Source: Antitrichia curtipendula
Lineage: Eukaryota; Streptophyta; Bryopsida; Hypnales; Leucodontaceae
DNA length: 64,000 nucleotides
Direction: 5' to 3'
NCBI GenBank assembly: GCA_951230915.1
Contig: OX579633.1
Span: 6,608,145-6,672,144, forward strand
The notes under the pieces were generated by a model. The model did no database searches and was not told the DNA's origin. It worked only from the letters and a program-made list of their open reading frames with translations. The translations under genes and the position numbers were made by a program. How positions within the stretch are numbered: the stretch's first letter is position 1; each line of letters opens with the position of its first letter. Positions 32,911-43,758 of this stretch are shown piece after piece.

Positions 32911-34395
32911 TGATTACTGGACGTAACCGGTTGGCCGTTTTTTTGAGCCGTGCAAGTGACCTTAATAGCCGGTCACCTGTCTTCTTCTTCGACGATGTTG
33001 TCTTCCTCGAGCATTTCAACTTTGGGCACCACTCAAGATTTGGGTGCTGCAGATTGAATTCAAATTTTGCTGTTATTTGTAAGCATTCTTGTCTTGCATG
33101 TTTTGTTATCTTTTATTGCAGTTTCATTTGGCACTTGCATTTTGAGGGCTCATTTCAATTGGCACAATGTTGTATCGAGCGCATAGGTTGAGGCTGTCAA
33201 ATGGCCGGTGATGCTTGAGTTTAGAAAGGACTCCGCCTATGAGCACTTCATCATTGCTTTCTTTTGATTTAGGGATGGATTTAAGTTCTCTAAGGTCAAC
33301 TTCTATTTCTCCAAATGTTTCAAAGTGAGCGAAATTAGGAAAACGAATTTCAGTCACTGAACCTATAGGTGGTGTTGTTGTTGGTGTACTCTATAAGTCC
33401 TTTTGGAGATTTATACATTGTTGCAACTGACCTTGATTGATGTTCCTTATCATGAGACAGATTCTTTTTTGTTACCTACAAATGATCGTGTGGAAAATTG
33501 TATCAACATTGTGCACTGCGCAAGTTATGGTGGTCAAGAACATTTAGATTCTCTCTTCATAGGTCCTACAACGGCGCTAGAGTGTGAGCGTTGAGCATTG
33601 AGGAATGAGCAATTAGATTTGAGTGCTCACTGCAAAGATTATCACTAAATAGACATGCCAAAGTAATAAATAGGGTTGTTAGACCTAAATATAGTAATGT
33701 CAGAACCACCCCCAAAAAAATATAGAAAAAATATTGCAAATTTTTTATTCGAAATAATCAAGTTTGCTATCAAATGTTCTATGAACGGGCATCAGTGAAG
33801 GACTAGTATATCTTAGAACTAGATGATTTTACAACTGTAGATTTGATGTACAAATGAATTTCATCCATGTCATCCATTCATCATTCATTCTCCCAAAAAA
33901 ATCTTTACTCATTGCTATATATGTTTTAAGAAAATGAATGTGATTTTTTTCTTCTAAAAATAATAATTTACAAAAGTTATTAAAGTTTGCATTGTTAACC
34001 TCAAAACTTTGTAAAGTATTTTGAGTCTAGTTTATTGCTCCAAGGAGCTCCTTGAAGGATCGTTATTTTGGAGATATGTAACAATCAATGGTACAATGTT
34101 GTTTGGTTGTAGTTAAGTACTCTTTAGAACCAAGGAGCACTTTCAAGATTTATTTGTAGAATTGTAACATTGAATCCTATATTGCTATTTGGCTAAATTT
34201 AGCCTTTTTTAATGTCTTTTTTTTATGTTTATAATTTTACAAATGATTTGAGTGGTCCTTGGGTGCTATAAAACTATTTTCACCTTAAATTAATTAGGAT
34301 TTAGGGTATGGGTTAACTACTCCAATGGACCATTCTATATGAACCTCTAAATAACAATGGTTTCACTATCTACTACAAGATGGATACACAATATC
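32911..34395. other. intergenic DNA, nothing recognised
   Basis: Frames 32910-33191, 33403-33594 (plus) and 33124-33357 (minus) have no recognisable product. The last is gene-like in composition but short and isolated. From 33660 onward the sequence is AT-rich without structure. Confidence 0.4.
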
Positions 34396-37300
34396 TTATA
34401 GATTGCTACCTATAAGAAGTAGCTTAACTTCATCAAAATTCAGACTTGGTGCATGAATATACTTGTCATCTTCAGAATTTGCCTTGCAAATAAATCTAAA
34501 GACATAATACATATGCTTGCAGTTCACCCATGATTTCCTACTACCAAATACAGTTGTACTCATGGTGATGAAGTCTTTGTAGGTACAAGCAGGGCAGTTT
34601 GAAATTGTGATTCGATAGACCTTTCGGTTGGGAAAGATACTAGACATTAGAGTTGTCACTCTACCATAGCCAGGATATGGAATAACGACTACAGATTCAA
34701 TGATAGCTTTCAAGTTTTGTGTTGTCTCCCATTTGTTGCAGTGGTCAATTGTGGGCGCATTAGGATTACGCCATATGGTCCTATCCAATTACTTTGTGGG
34801 ATGCATATCACCATTAGATGGTTGTAAATCACTATCAAGTTGTTTTGAAAGAAGGAAGAACTTACTTCTACATGTACTCTCTTCATTAAAAATGTGGAGC
34901 ATTGGTTTGCCTAGCTCTTTAGTTTGCAATTGGAATCCTGCTTCCTCCAAAAAAAAGATATCTGATTTGGTGAGATGTGTCCCTATTGCAATAGACCACA
35001 CATTTGGCAAAGGAGGCCAATCATAAATCCACTTGACCTTAGAGCCTCTTGCACAACATATAAGGTCATATGCATAAAACCAAAAATCAAAGTTGATTAT
35101 GGCCTTGGTTCTATATTTTGCCATGCATCCGTTGTAGGTAGGTGCTACTATTCCACTCTTACTTGACTTGTTTATCTTGGCCCCACATTTCTTCTTCATC
35201 CCAACTTGAACTCCGTGGCAAGTCTTTGCTTTTTTTTTACACCTAGCAATGTGCTACAGAAAAAGGTTGCAGTTTGTTTCAAGTACTTTCATAGCATGGG
35301 ACAAAGTATGTAGGGTTCTTTTTCCTGTCTCAACATTGGTGTTGGTGTTGGCATTGATGCGCCTACTTTTGAGCATGCTCTAGTTGACTGAGTCTGAACT
35401 CTCGGTGTAGAAAAGTTCACTGTGTTGTAGCGGTAAGAGTCTTTGTCTGATCCAGATGGCAAATTTAGTTTGTGCTTTGAAGAGCTGAATACTTCTTTAC
35501 CTTCTAAGTGGGGAACTCGTGTGGTGATTAGATGAGCATCTGGTAGTTTGGCAACAGCCTCGGCAAACTTTGCTGGATTTCTGGTTTGTCTTGCAACTCG
35601 AAGGCGAAGTTCATCTAAGTGGGGACCAGTTCCGGATGCATATCCTTGGAGGTATGCCCAATAATTAGTCGATTGGTAAATAGCCTGCATCATGTCATTT
35701 GTAGTGGCCACATACAAGCATGTTCACCTTTTTCCAAACATTTGCAATCATTTGTTGTGAATTGTCTCCGTCAAGTTGCATGAAGGCATTTTGGCTAGCT
35801 CTTTTAAATTCAAATTATACACCAACAACAACAATTTTGAGTGATGCTACAAGGCTTCCTTTATTCTGAAATTCATGTTTCAATACTAAGAATTGTGTAT
35901 GTTCAGTTTAAGTTTGTGCAAATTCTATACATGTGAAGGAAAATAATTTAGTAGAAACCACATATACATTTTGAACACTTAAACAACTTATTTGTGAATA
36001 GAAGCTAATAATCAAGAAAGAAATTGAAATTGAAGGAGGCATGTGCTTTGCCAATACTAAAAATCCACCCTACTGCCGATATCGGAAGTGCCAAAAACCA
36101 AGCAAATCATCCAGTTCTTTGAGAGAATCCTCTAAGGCAACCCTTGAAGAAAGCCACCAACACTTGATTCCAAGGCATTTTTCTTCTGCTTCTACCATTG
36201 ACTTTGCATTCTTGTATTGTTTGCAGAGCTTCTTTTGAGTTTCTTGGAACTCCAATTGAATGAATTTTTCTGTATGTCTATTTAGCAAAGTTGTCCAATG
36301 AAGTAAATAAGAGCGCTTTCGATCTTGCATTGGTTCTTGCTTGTTGCCACCTCCATATACCACATGAACAACATGCCAGTTGGCCATTGCACTGTTAGCC
36401 ATAAAACCCTTGAAATTTGAAGAGGAAATCCTATGGTGCGCTATGACGGAGTTAAGGGATTCCACATTTGTTCTTGCGCCTGAGCATCCTTGCTCATCAT
36501 GTCGCAGACGCAAATAGTTTGTACTCGACAAAATTCAGGGTTGTATACATGGATAGCCATTGATGTCTATCCTTTCACCCTCTTTATGTGATTGAACATG
36601 CACCAAGAATTCTGCAAGTCTCCACCAGGTTGCATTTGCCTTACCAAATCCACTCCACTTCCCGGACCTTCCTCAAACATCTTAAAAAGATAAGCCTTAT
36701 CTTTACTTTGGCCTGGAAACATGCTATTTTGAATAAATGAATAGGTACTTCTCATTTTCAATGAGATGATGTTGTCAATGGGTTTCCTACCTATATATTG
36801 ACGGAAACTAGAGATGGTATTTTGAATATTTGGTGACCTGAGTATCTAAATTTGTCCATGATAGCCTCAAGGGCCTCTCCGTAAAGGGGCTTCCAGTGCC
36901 TTTCTAGTACTTCTTCTCCGAACAATTCTAATGAAAAAAATTCCTTACTAGTAGCAAGTCAAATGGCCAAATTTGTTGCAATAGGTGTTTTTGACACTTC
37001 TTGACTAATCAATCCTGTTGTTCGATCAACAAAGCCACAACATTATTCAATCAATAGAACCTACGGGATCACTAGAAGAAAACTGCATTACATTCCTTGA
37101 AAACGTGTCACTTGGTTTTTGTTGAGTTCCCGTTTCAAAACTCATTAGAAACGCAAAAAAACGCACTTTTTTGCATTTTGATTGCGTTTTGAAACGGGAA
37201 CTCAACAAAAACCAAGTGACGCGTTTTCAAGGAATGTAACACAATTTTCTTCTAGTGGATGATCATAAATACCAATGTGAGTACAAGCTCTGAGAAGGCC

Positions 37301-38098
37301 TAATGAGTTCAAGACCCTATACATGCAACAAGGGCATGGAGCTTTGCAAAAAGAAACTTCTTTACAAATCCGACATATAAGAGTAGACTTTGATGGAGAG
37401 TGCTCTTCCACAAGAAAGACGCTAGGTGATGACCCCTCCCACTCTATCTCATTTTTGTTGCCGCTTCGTCATAGTCTAGGGCAGGCTTTGTTCTTGCAAA
37501 CAAGATGACCCACACACAATAAGTAGCAGAACTTTAGGCCAAAGTCGTTTGTAATGTTTGTGGCTTGTGTGTGTGTCCAATTATGGCCATCAAACTTACG
37601 GTCCATATTCTCTAGCCGTCAACCTACAGAAGATGAGGATGCTGAGTTAACTTGATTTCCAAAAGGGAATATCGAAGGAAGAAGAGGAGATAACTCAAAA
37701 AGCACATCCCCATTAAATGATTGAGGAAGATGTCAGACAGATTCACAATAAAGTATATTGAGGTTTATAAACTTCAACTCATTTTGTGCGCGCGGACGAC
37801 TTTGCATATCTCTAAAGCACTCCAAGATGCTTACAAACTTAGGTGCATCTTCATAAATAGAAGGATACAACGTGCTACCATGTTGAACATGCTTTGCACT
37901 AAAAATAATGTCTTTACACTTACTGGGTATGGTAGGTAGCTTGCGACTTGTATCAATGAAAACGATAGTATCAACATTGGAAGACTCTATAAGATCAATA
38001 TGGCTATGATTGGAAGATTCTACCTTTACACAAATTCCTGGCCAAGACATTTGAACAATAGAGGTTGTAGACCCAAATGTGAGAATTTCTATTGACAC
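34396..38098 (-). pseudogene. degraded transposase with zinc-finger region and C-terminal SWIM-type finger
   Basis: Successive minus-strand blocks read as one broken protein. 38098-37733 is the N-terminal region. 37610-37258 is a Cys-rich stretch (FGLKFCYLLCVGHLVCKN, ICRICKEVSFCKAPCPCCMY) with a TGA inside. 37069-36567 and 36531-36070 form a middle region (FPGQSKDKAYLFKM, GSGVDLVRQMQPGGDLQNSW, FKGFMANSAMANWHVVHVVY, LLGFWHFRYRQ). 35717-35289 and 35199-34396 form the C-terminal region, with one in-frame stop at 34789-34791. The end has the SWIM pattern CPACTYKDF...NCKHMYYVF; the usual second Cys of CxC appears as Tyr. Transposase plus SWIM finger fits Mutator-like elements and related plant transposons, but the superfamily is my inference. 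Frameshifts, stops and an inserted CACTA-type MITE show it is dead. Confidence 0.65.
37070..37257. mobile_element. CACTA-type foldback MITE (188 bp) with 3-bp target duplication
   Basis: The ends are CACTAGAAGAAAA on both sides, and the whole element is nearly palindromic: two arms of about 78 bases with only a few mismatches around a short AT-rich centre. The triplet gat flanks it at 37067-37069 and 37258-37260. CACTA ends plus a 3-bp duplication are diagnostic of the CACTA (En/Spm) superfamily. On the minus strand its removal with one copy of the triplet joins THIGIYDH to PVGS without loss of frame, so it inserted into a previously continuous transposase gene. Confidence 0.9.
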
Positions 38099-38249
38099 CG
38101 ACCTAGTCAGATTTGGAGTACCAAAAGCATGGTACTTGCTTGGAAAAAATCACCAGACGTCTCTTGAGTCATTCTTGGTCTTCAATAGCATAACAACAGA
38201 TAAGACTTTAAGTCCTTGGAAATCAAATATTTATTCTTCTACCTATAGA

Positions 38250-38440
38250 ACAGAGTTGACGAATTTCAACGTCTGGCTCAAAATTGCGTCCAAAAATCGA
38301 ACATCCAGACGTAGCGGACCTCAACGTCCAGTGGACAGGCAAACGGCTTGGTGACCAGCAAATGCTGAGTCCGCTTATCACAGGACGTCCGGATACCTTG
38401 CACCTGTAGACGTCCGGACGTCCAGACAACTTTGCCATAG
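38250..38440. repeat. dispersed 'gacgtccgg' repeat, copy of 55660-55820
   Basis: The block 'gttgacgaatttcaacgtc', 'ctcaaaattgcgtccaaaaa', 'gcggacctcaacgtcc', 'caggacgtccgga' recurs in the same order at 55670-55800. Unusual for this window in being dense in CG dinucleotides. The class is unknown. Confidence 0.6.
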
Positions 38441-38845
38441 AGACAACAATTCTAAGTTGAACCTTACACTGAGAATCAATGCATATATCCATGCAACACC
38501 GTCATTGTTGCAAGGAAATGAAATTGGAATGCTAGATCCATCAACACGAACAAGTGCCATGTCCATACTTGCATGTGCATATAAGCTACAAACTCATATT
38601 GAATGTCATTGCATGTATATGATTGATGGGAGAATCCAAAAGCTTCCTAGTAATAGTAGGTAAATGAATATGAGGTAGCAAATATGGATTTAAAATATTT
38701 TATATTGGATTCGAGTGATTTGAAATTTGAATTGAAAGGCTTACATTTAAAATTTTTATGCATGGCTAACAATTTATTTATTTATTTTTAGTTACCTTTA
38801 CACAATCTTTGGAATTATTAATTGTAGATAGTGCTGCACTCAAGA

Positions 38846-39437
38846 ATGAATTCTGATAAGAGGCCAACAAATGGAGGCCTCTTTGAATGTAGGGGTGATA
38901 TATTCAAATGTAATAGTGATTACGAAGCAGCTGAGCAAAGAAATGATGATCTTAATTGCCGTTTATGTCATAGTAAGTAGATGTCATTTTGTCCAAAAAA
39001 GCTATAATGAATTGGATGAAAATACGTTCATTACATTCCAAGAGTGCTATATATTGGAGAGATTGAAAAGTTGCCAATGAAAAAGTAGAGTTCATTTTCT
39101 ATCTGTTTATTTTTTGGTTGGAGGGATGCCAGAGGGTATTTGTAGGAAGAGACGTGAGGCAAGTCTTTGTATCTCTAGTAAGAAGCAGTTAGAGAAATCA
39201 AAGATGCTCAGATGCTTGCAGAAGACCAATGGTACTGAGATGAATAGCATTTTTTGGACCTTATCGTATGAGGATGATGGAGTTGAAGGTAGTCATTTTG
39301 AATGTGGGAATAGTTTGACAGAAAATAGTAATAGACCAGATATAGTGGAGCTTGAAAGTGTGGATGAAATTCAAGCGGACATATCCCAATCAAGTATAAT
39401 AGAGAAAAACATGTCGCTAGTGCAGAATGCAAAGTTG
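38846..39437 (+). CDS. possible two-exon coding remnant, unrecognised
   Basis: Exon 38846-38972 begins ATG and encodes MNSDKRPTNGGLFECRGDIF, then a second Cys cluster (LNCRLCH), up to donor A|GTAAGT. A second block 39124-39437, after acceptor ggttggag, stays open for 105 codons in the matching phase (CRKRREASLCISSKKQLEKS at its start, acidic later) and ends at donor TTG|GTAAGC. Splice phases agree (phase 1 then phase 0). No family is recognised. It may be a piece of a transposon gene or a captured host gene. Confidence 0.3.
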
Positions 39438-40135
39438 GTAAGCTAATTTGTTTATTGGTAGTACTCGAGCCATTAGAGTGTGAGGAGTTGAATTTATGTA
39501 TTGATGAATTTTTTTCCTAGAGGTGCATTTGACACCAAACATCATATTGTATATTTGGAGAAGAAGATTGCAATGGTATATAACATGCAAGAAACGGAGA
39601 GTTTTTGAATGATTTACAGCCTAAAAACAAATTCAGCATTTTTAGATTCTTCTTTGGGTGGATGCATGGTTGAGTGGCTCAATTTTGGCAAAAGTCTATG
39701 TCCAAAAAGACCCTTGTGTTATTTTTTCTTCTGGAATTAAAAGTAGCTTCTTTTTGTCAACCTTTAATTCTGGTAGGTGTCTCGGTGGTGGAGTGGCCTC
39801 GTTAGACTTTAATGGTCTCTTTCAAATTTGGACGGCTCATTTATGCGGGAGGTTTAGGATCTCTTGTGACCATCAATGTATTGGAGGAATCAATGGTTAG
39901 ATGGCATTGGGTTGAAGAGCCGCGATTCTGGCCGCGCTAGGGGTCGGGAGGACTGTTGCCACTCTGTCGCACACTCTGCGCTTGGTGCATGTGTTCTTTG
40001 CTGCTCTGCTCTCTGCGTCGAGGTCGTGCAATTGTCTTTGCTATTTTGAATTCATGAATGCAAGTTTGAAATTTGTATGCGTCCGTGCAAGCTTCGGGTC
40101 GTTAAGTTTTAGGGTTTCAATATTAGACGATAGCG
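39438..40135. other. unrecognised DNA between two coding remnants
   Basis: Composition becomes more balanced after 39900 (for example gccgcgattctggccgcgct). If the flanking coding pieces belong together this would hold introns, but no link was established. Confidence 0.3.
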
Positions 40136-40755
40136 CTAGTGAGGGTGAGATCGGAGGGGATGAGCATATTGAGGTTGAGAAGTATGGCAGAGTGAAACTT
40201 GAGAATGTTGTAAATGCTTGGGTCCCATCTCTCTACGCTGAGGAGCCCATGCTTGTCTTTGACGGCAAATTGTCGGTCTTCAAGAAAACTTTTGAGGGCG
40301 TGTATGGCCTCTCGAACAAAGAAAAGTCTCCAAAGAAGTTGAAGATAGGGAGAGATTGTACTGAGGCTGAGGTTGAAAGGTGGTTTGGCCGGTGAATGGC
40401 AAGAATGCTTACCATTACAGCCACCATGACGATGAGGACGTTTGCAAAGAGATTGAGAAGATTTGGATGATTTGTCACCAGAAAACTGTAGTTCCAGGGA
40501 TACGCTGCATTAACAAGGCAGAGGCACAAAGCTTCACTTGTATGAAGAAAGACCCCCCTGTGTTTGTGAATTGGTCTGTCTTTGGAGAGTGGTGTATTAG
40601 GGATCGAATTCGGAAAGAAAGGATTGTGCGGAAATAACTTGCTGGAATGGGGTCTCACTCCGTGCTCACAAAAACCGTGCCTCTCAACTCCGACGAGGAG
40701 AATCCAAAGACCGGAAGGTGCAACATGGAGCACATTGATTTTGTGATAACCCAAT
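40136..40755 (+). pseudogene. broken coding region, product unrecognised
   Basis: Frame one runs to the stop at 40393-40395 (segment VEKYGRVKLENVVNAWVPSL and LVFDGKLSVFKKTFEGVYGL). A one-base frame change near 40385 leads into a second frame (NGKNAYHYSHHDDEDVCKEI, CINKAEAQSFTCMKKDPPVF) to the stop at 40635-40637. The same frame then reads on as GMGSHSVLTKTVPLNSDEEN before AT-rich DNA starts at 40745. Codon use and composition look like real protein. The frameshift and stop indicate a pseudogene. I cannot name the family. Confidence 0.45.
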
Positions 40756-40961
40756 TATCAATTTAAATTCAAAGGATTTGGAATGACTAAATGAGTGAAA
40801 TTGTTGTGAGATTTCATAATACGACACTAGTTCTAAAACTATTTGCAACTTTATATTTATTGCATTATATGAGTAGTGAATTTTAGAAAATTCGGTTGGT
40901 TAATTGGACATTTGAATAAGTCAATTCAATTATAATTATTCAATAGAAATTATAGATAATA

Positions 40962-41213
40962 CTCCCTCCATCCCAAAATGATTGTTCACTTTCAATGTCA
41001 TGTTCTTTAAGGTTGTTTTGAGTAGGTAAAAAAAATACAATGTTGTGGCTAGTTTTATTTAGATTTCAATGGACACATGAAATGTTCTTCATTGATTCTA
41101 GTGATATAAAATTTGAAATCTTTCTAAAATTATATTTTTCAGAACATGATCTATGAAATTGGCTCAAATAAACACCAACAAAATTGTGGACAATCATTTT
41201 GGGACGGAGAGAG
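40962..41213. mobile_element. Stowaway-type MITE (252 bp), TA target
   Basis: Left end ctccctccatcccaaaatga. Right end complements to ctctctccgtcccaaaatga. It is flanked by TA at 40960-40961 and 41214-41215. These ends and the TA duplication are those of the plant Stowaway (Tc1/mariner) family. Non-coding. Confidence 0.9.
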
Positions 41214-41923
41214 TAATAACATCCAAAAGTGAAAATTCCGCTACTAATTAATTTTACTAAACAAACGATAGTTTATTCAATAACAATGAAAATGACAATT
41301 GGAAACTATTGATTTTTATAATAGTTGAAACTTATAACCATTGTATGAAATATCTTACATATCATCTCCTAGGATTTTGTGAAGTTCTTCACTTCATGAA
41401 GAATTTGACAACACTCAACACCTATTGATTTTTTAAGCCCTGCATATAGTCAATAAGAAAATTATTCATTATTGACAAATACAATTTTAAATTGAAGTCC
41501 TATTCCTTTGTAGGCACAAAATTGTTCTATTTTAGAGGTCAAATATACAAAAGTTGGCAATGATGAATTCCTTTTGAGGTTTTGGAGTTTTATAAAGAAG
41601 ATTGGTAGTCACAAGCCAACCTATTTGCAAACTTTGATGCCCGTGGGAACTAATATCCTTGCAATTAAGTTTCAAGGTTTGCAAATCTATATCTTGATGC
41701 ACATTTATTTTAAATGGAAACTGGTATTATGTGAATTGATAAGGTATTTGTTAATTAAAGATGTCATATTTCAACTAGCCCTCTCATTTTTTGAGAGGGC
41801 CTGGTGACAATCAAATCAATAGAATTGTACCAACTCTTATATATAGAGAGACATAAACACATCTTATTTTAATTAATTAATTAAATTTTAATTAAATTTT
41901 AATTTATTTTTGAATCTCCATGT
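41214..41923. other. AT-rich intergenic DNA, nothing recognised
   Basis: A small hairpin (ccctctcattttttgagagg, 41779-41799) lies near a weak frame at 41574-41807. Nothing else was noted. Confidence 0.4.
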
Positions 41924-42745
41924 TTAATTCCTAAATGACCATTGCCAATTTGAGGGACAAATTGGATTTTAGACAAGTACCTACAGTCTCAATTTTTGTC
42001 ATGATTTTTGAATTTTTTTGTGAAGATAGAAAAACTAATTAGCTTTGTGGGAGTATAATTCTTTTTCAATTGGTGCCCATGAACAAAAGTTATACATAAA
42101 TAAGCTCAAAACATGAGAGACTAGGCAACAAAATTAAATTTTAAGTATGTGAAATTGTGAATTTAAAAAAAAAAAATCTTATAGATTTTAATTTTGTCTA
42201 CATGGGAATCTTTGATTCATTTCACTTATACAAGTGATGTGAAAGTTATGGACAATCTTGTTTCTTAGGCAATGTAAACATCTTTTTGAAAAAATATCTT
42301 ATAAGATTCATTTATGCATGCAATTTTTGTAATTTTTTTAGCAAAAAGATTTCTCACTATTTAGTTTGCTTGCTAGAACAATCCCACTATTGGAATCAAT
42401 GCATTTCTATTCCATCTTAGAAATATTAGTAATTTAGATTTTTCTTCTATCTTGCACCTATTTGTACTTAATAAATTTTTTTTAATGAAAAATAAGTTCT
42501 TTTGAAACATTTTTTCTCCCTAGACTCTCAATTCAATTCCCCCACAATAAAGATTTAAACCTCAAAACTTTGTAGTGCAAAAATTTAAGTTAAAAAAGGT
42601 TAAAAATCAAATAATCTAATCCCACAACGTGCAAAAATACTTGTTTTCTTCACTTAAATTCAAAGTAGATATTTTGCAATTTGTATTGTCAAAAAAATTG
42701 AAATAATTTGTTATGCATTTTCATACTAGATAGGTGTAAGATGTG
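41924..42745 (-). mobile_element. TTAA-family element, right end lost
   Basis: Left end ttaattcctaaatgaccatt at 41924. Interior blocks 'caattggtgcccatgaac', 'tacaagtgatgtgaaagtta' and 'cttgttttcttcac' are in first-subfamily order, reversed. The right terminus fades out around 42740. Confidence 0.6.
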
Positions 42746-42824
42746 CCAAATTTCCATGCTCAAGAGTTGATTTTCATTGAATTCACCACTACCAATTGAC
42801 TGACATAAACCGTATAGGAGACTT

Positions 42825-43335
42825 GGACTCCGTTAGAACTTGCAAATATAATTACAAAACAAATATAATTTGTAACACATGAAGAAGACTAAAAAAACAA
42901 TAGCCTTCCATTTCACATTTTGTCAGAATAAAAGGCCACAAATCCCAACCTTGTCATCGACCAAGAATAGCCAGAACGAGGCTTCTCACCAGCAAATTTC
43001 AACCCAATTTGGCAATTTGACTCATAGGACCCATCCCCGCAATGCGAATCCAGAAGTTACTTATTATCCCTAAAGACGGCTTTGACAAAATCAATACAAT
43101 TACGAAACCTATACAAATTTTAGCATCTAAAGAAGATTGAAGAAACATCAATATCCTTTCGTTCCTCATTCTAGAATCCTAACTGAATTCAAAATCCTTT
43201 TAGCCCACAATTTCCAAACTCTTCACCAACCAAGAACAACAAGAACGATGTTTGTCATTGGAAATTTAAATCTAATGCGACTCAAGTATGTGATCCATCC
43301 CCGCAATGTAACACTTAGTATCCCCTGAGGTGGCA
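42825..43335 (+). repeat. tandem duplication of a ~255-bp segment
   Basis: Two diverged copies (about 42830-43078 and 43085-43335) share 'gaagaagactaaaaaaacaa / gaagattgaagaaacatcaa', 'atcgaccaagaatagccaga / caccaaccaagaacaacaag', 'cccatccccgcaatgcg / tccatccccgcaatgta' and 'ttatccctaaagacggc / gtatcccctgaggtggc'. No conserved frame. Confidence 0.65.
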
Positions 43336-43440
43336 CTAATGATATTTTGAGAATGTGAAGAAGCCAAAAATGCTACAAAATTATGGCAAGAGTTGCAACC
43401 AAAATCCTAAATGCTAAATAAGACAGCCAAGAGTCGTACT

Positions 43441-43694
43441 ACGCCATATTCATTAAAATGAGACAAAGTGTAGTCTCAATTTTATCTTCGACTCGAAGAT
43501 AAATTGTTATAACTATTTAATTTTGAGACTATTCGGTAATTTGAGACTTTCATATGTTAATATATATAAAAACCTTTGATTGCCCAAAGGTTGCACTCGC
43601 ATTTTATCTTCGACTCGAGGATAAAATCACTAAAACGGTTTTAGGGTTGAAGTCTCAAAATGACCATTTTGTCTCATTTTAATGAATTTGGCCA
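43441..43694. mobile_element. MITE with ~30-bp inverted ends (ATTCATTAAAATGAGACAAA)
   Basis: The left end (acgccatattcattaaaatg) and the complement of the right end (tggccaaattcattaaaatg) pair over about 30 bases, and the pairing can be extended by a flanking GTACTA on each side. Two internal 'atcttcgactcgaagat'-like palindromes lie at 43484 and 43604. The target duplication is ambiguous because the flanks are themselves palindromic. It ends 64 bases from the Myb-like pseudogene. Confidence 0.7.
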
Positions 43695-43758
43695 TAGTAC
43701 TAGAGGGAGAAATTTTCACACCTGTATGAGCACCCTGCGAACAATGCATAGCAATGGA

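Noticed and set aside
37070..37257. Hairpin as a microRNA precursor
   Set aside because: CACTA termini and the 3-bp duplication explain it better as a MITE, though it could still yield small RNAs.
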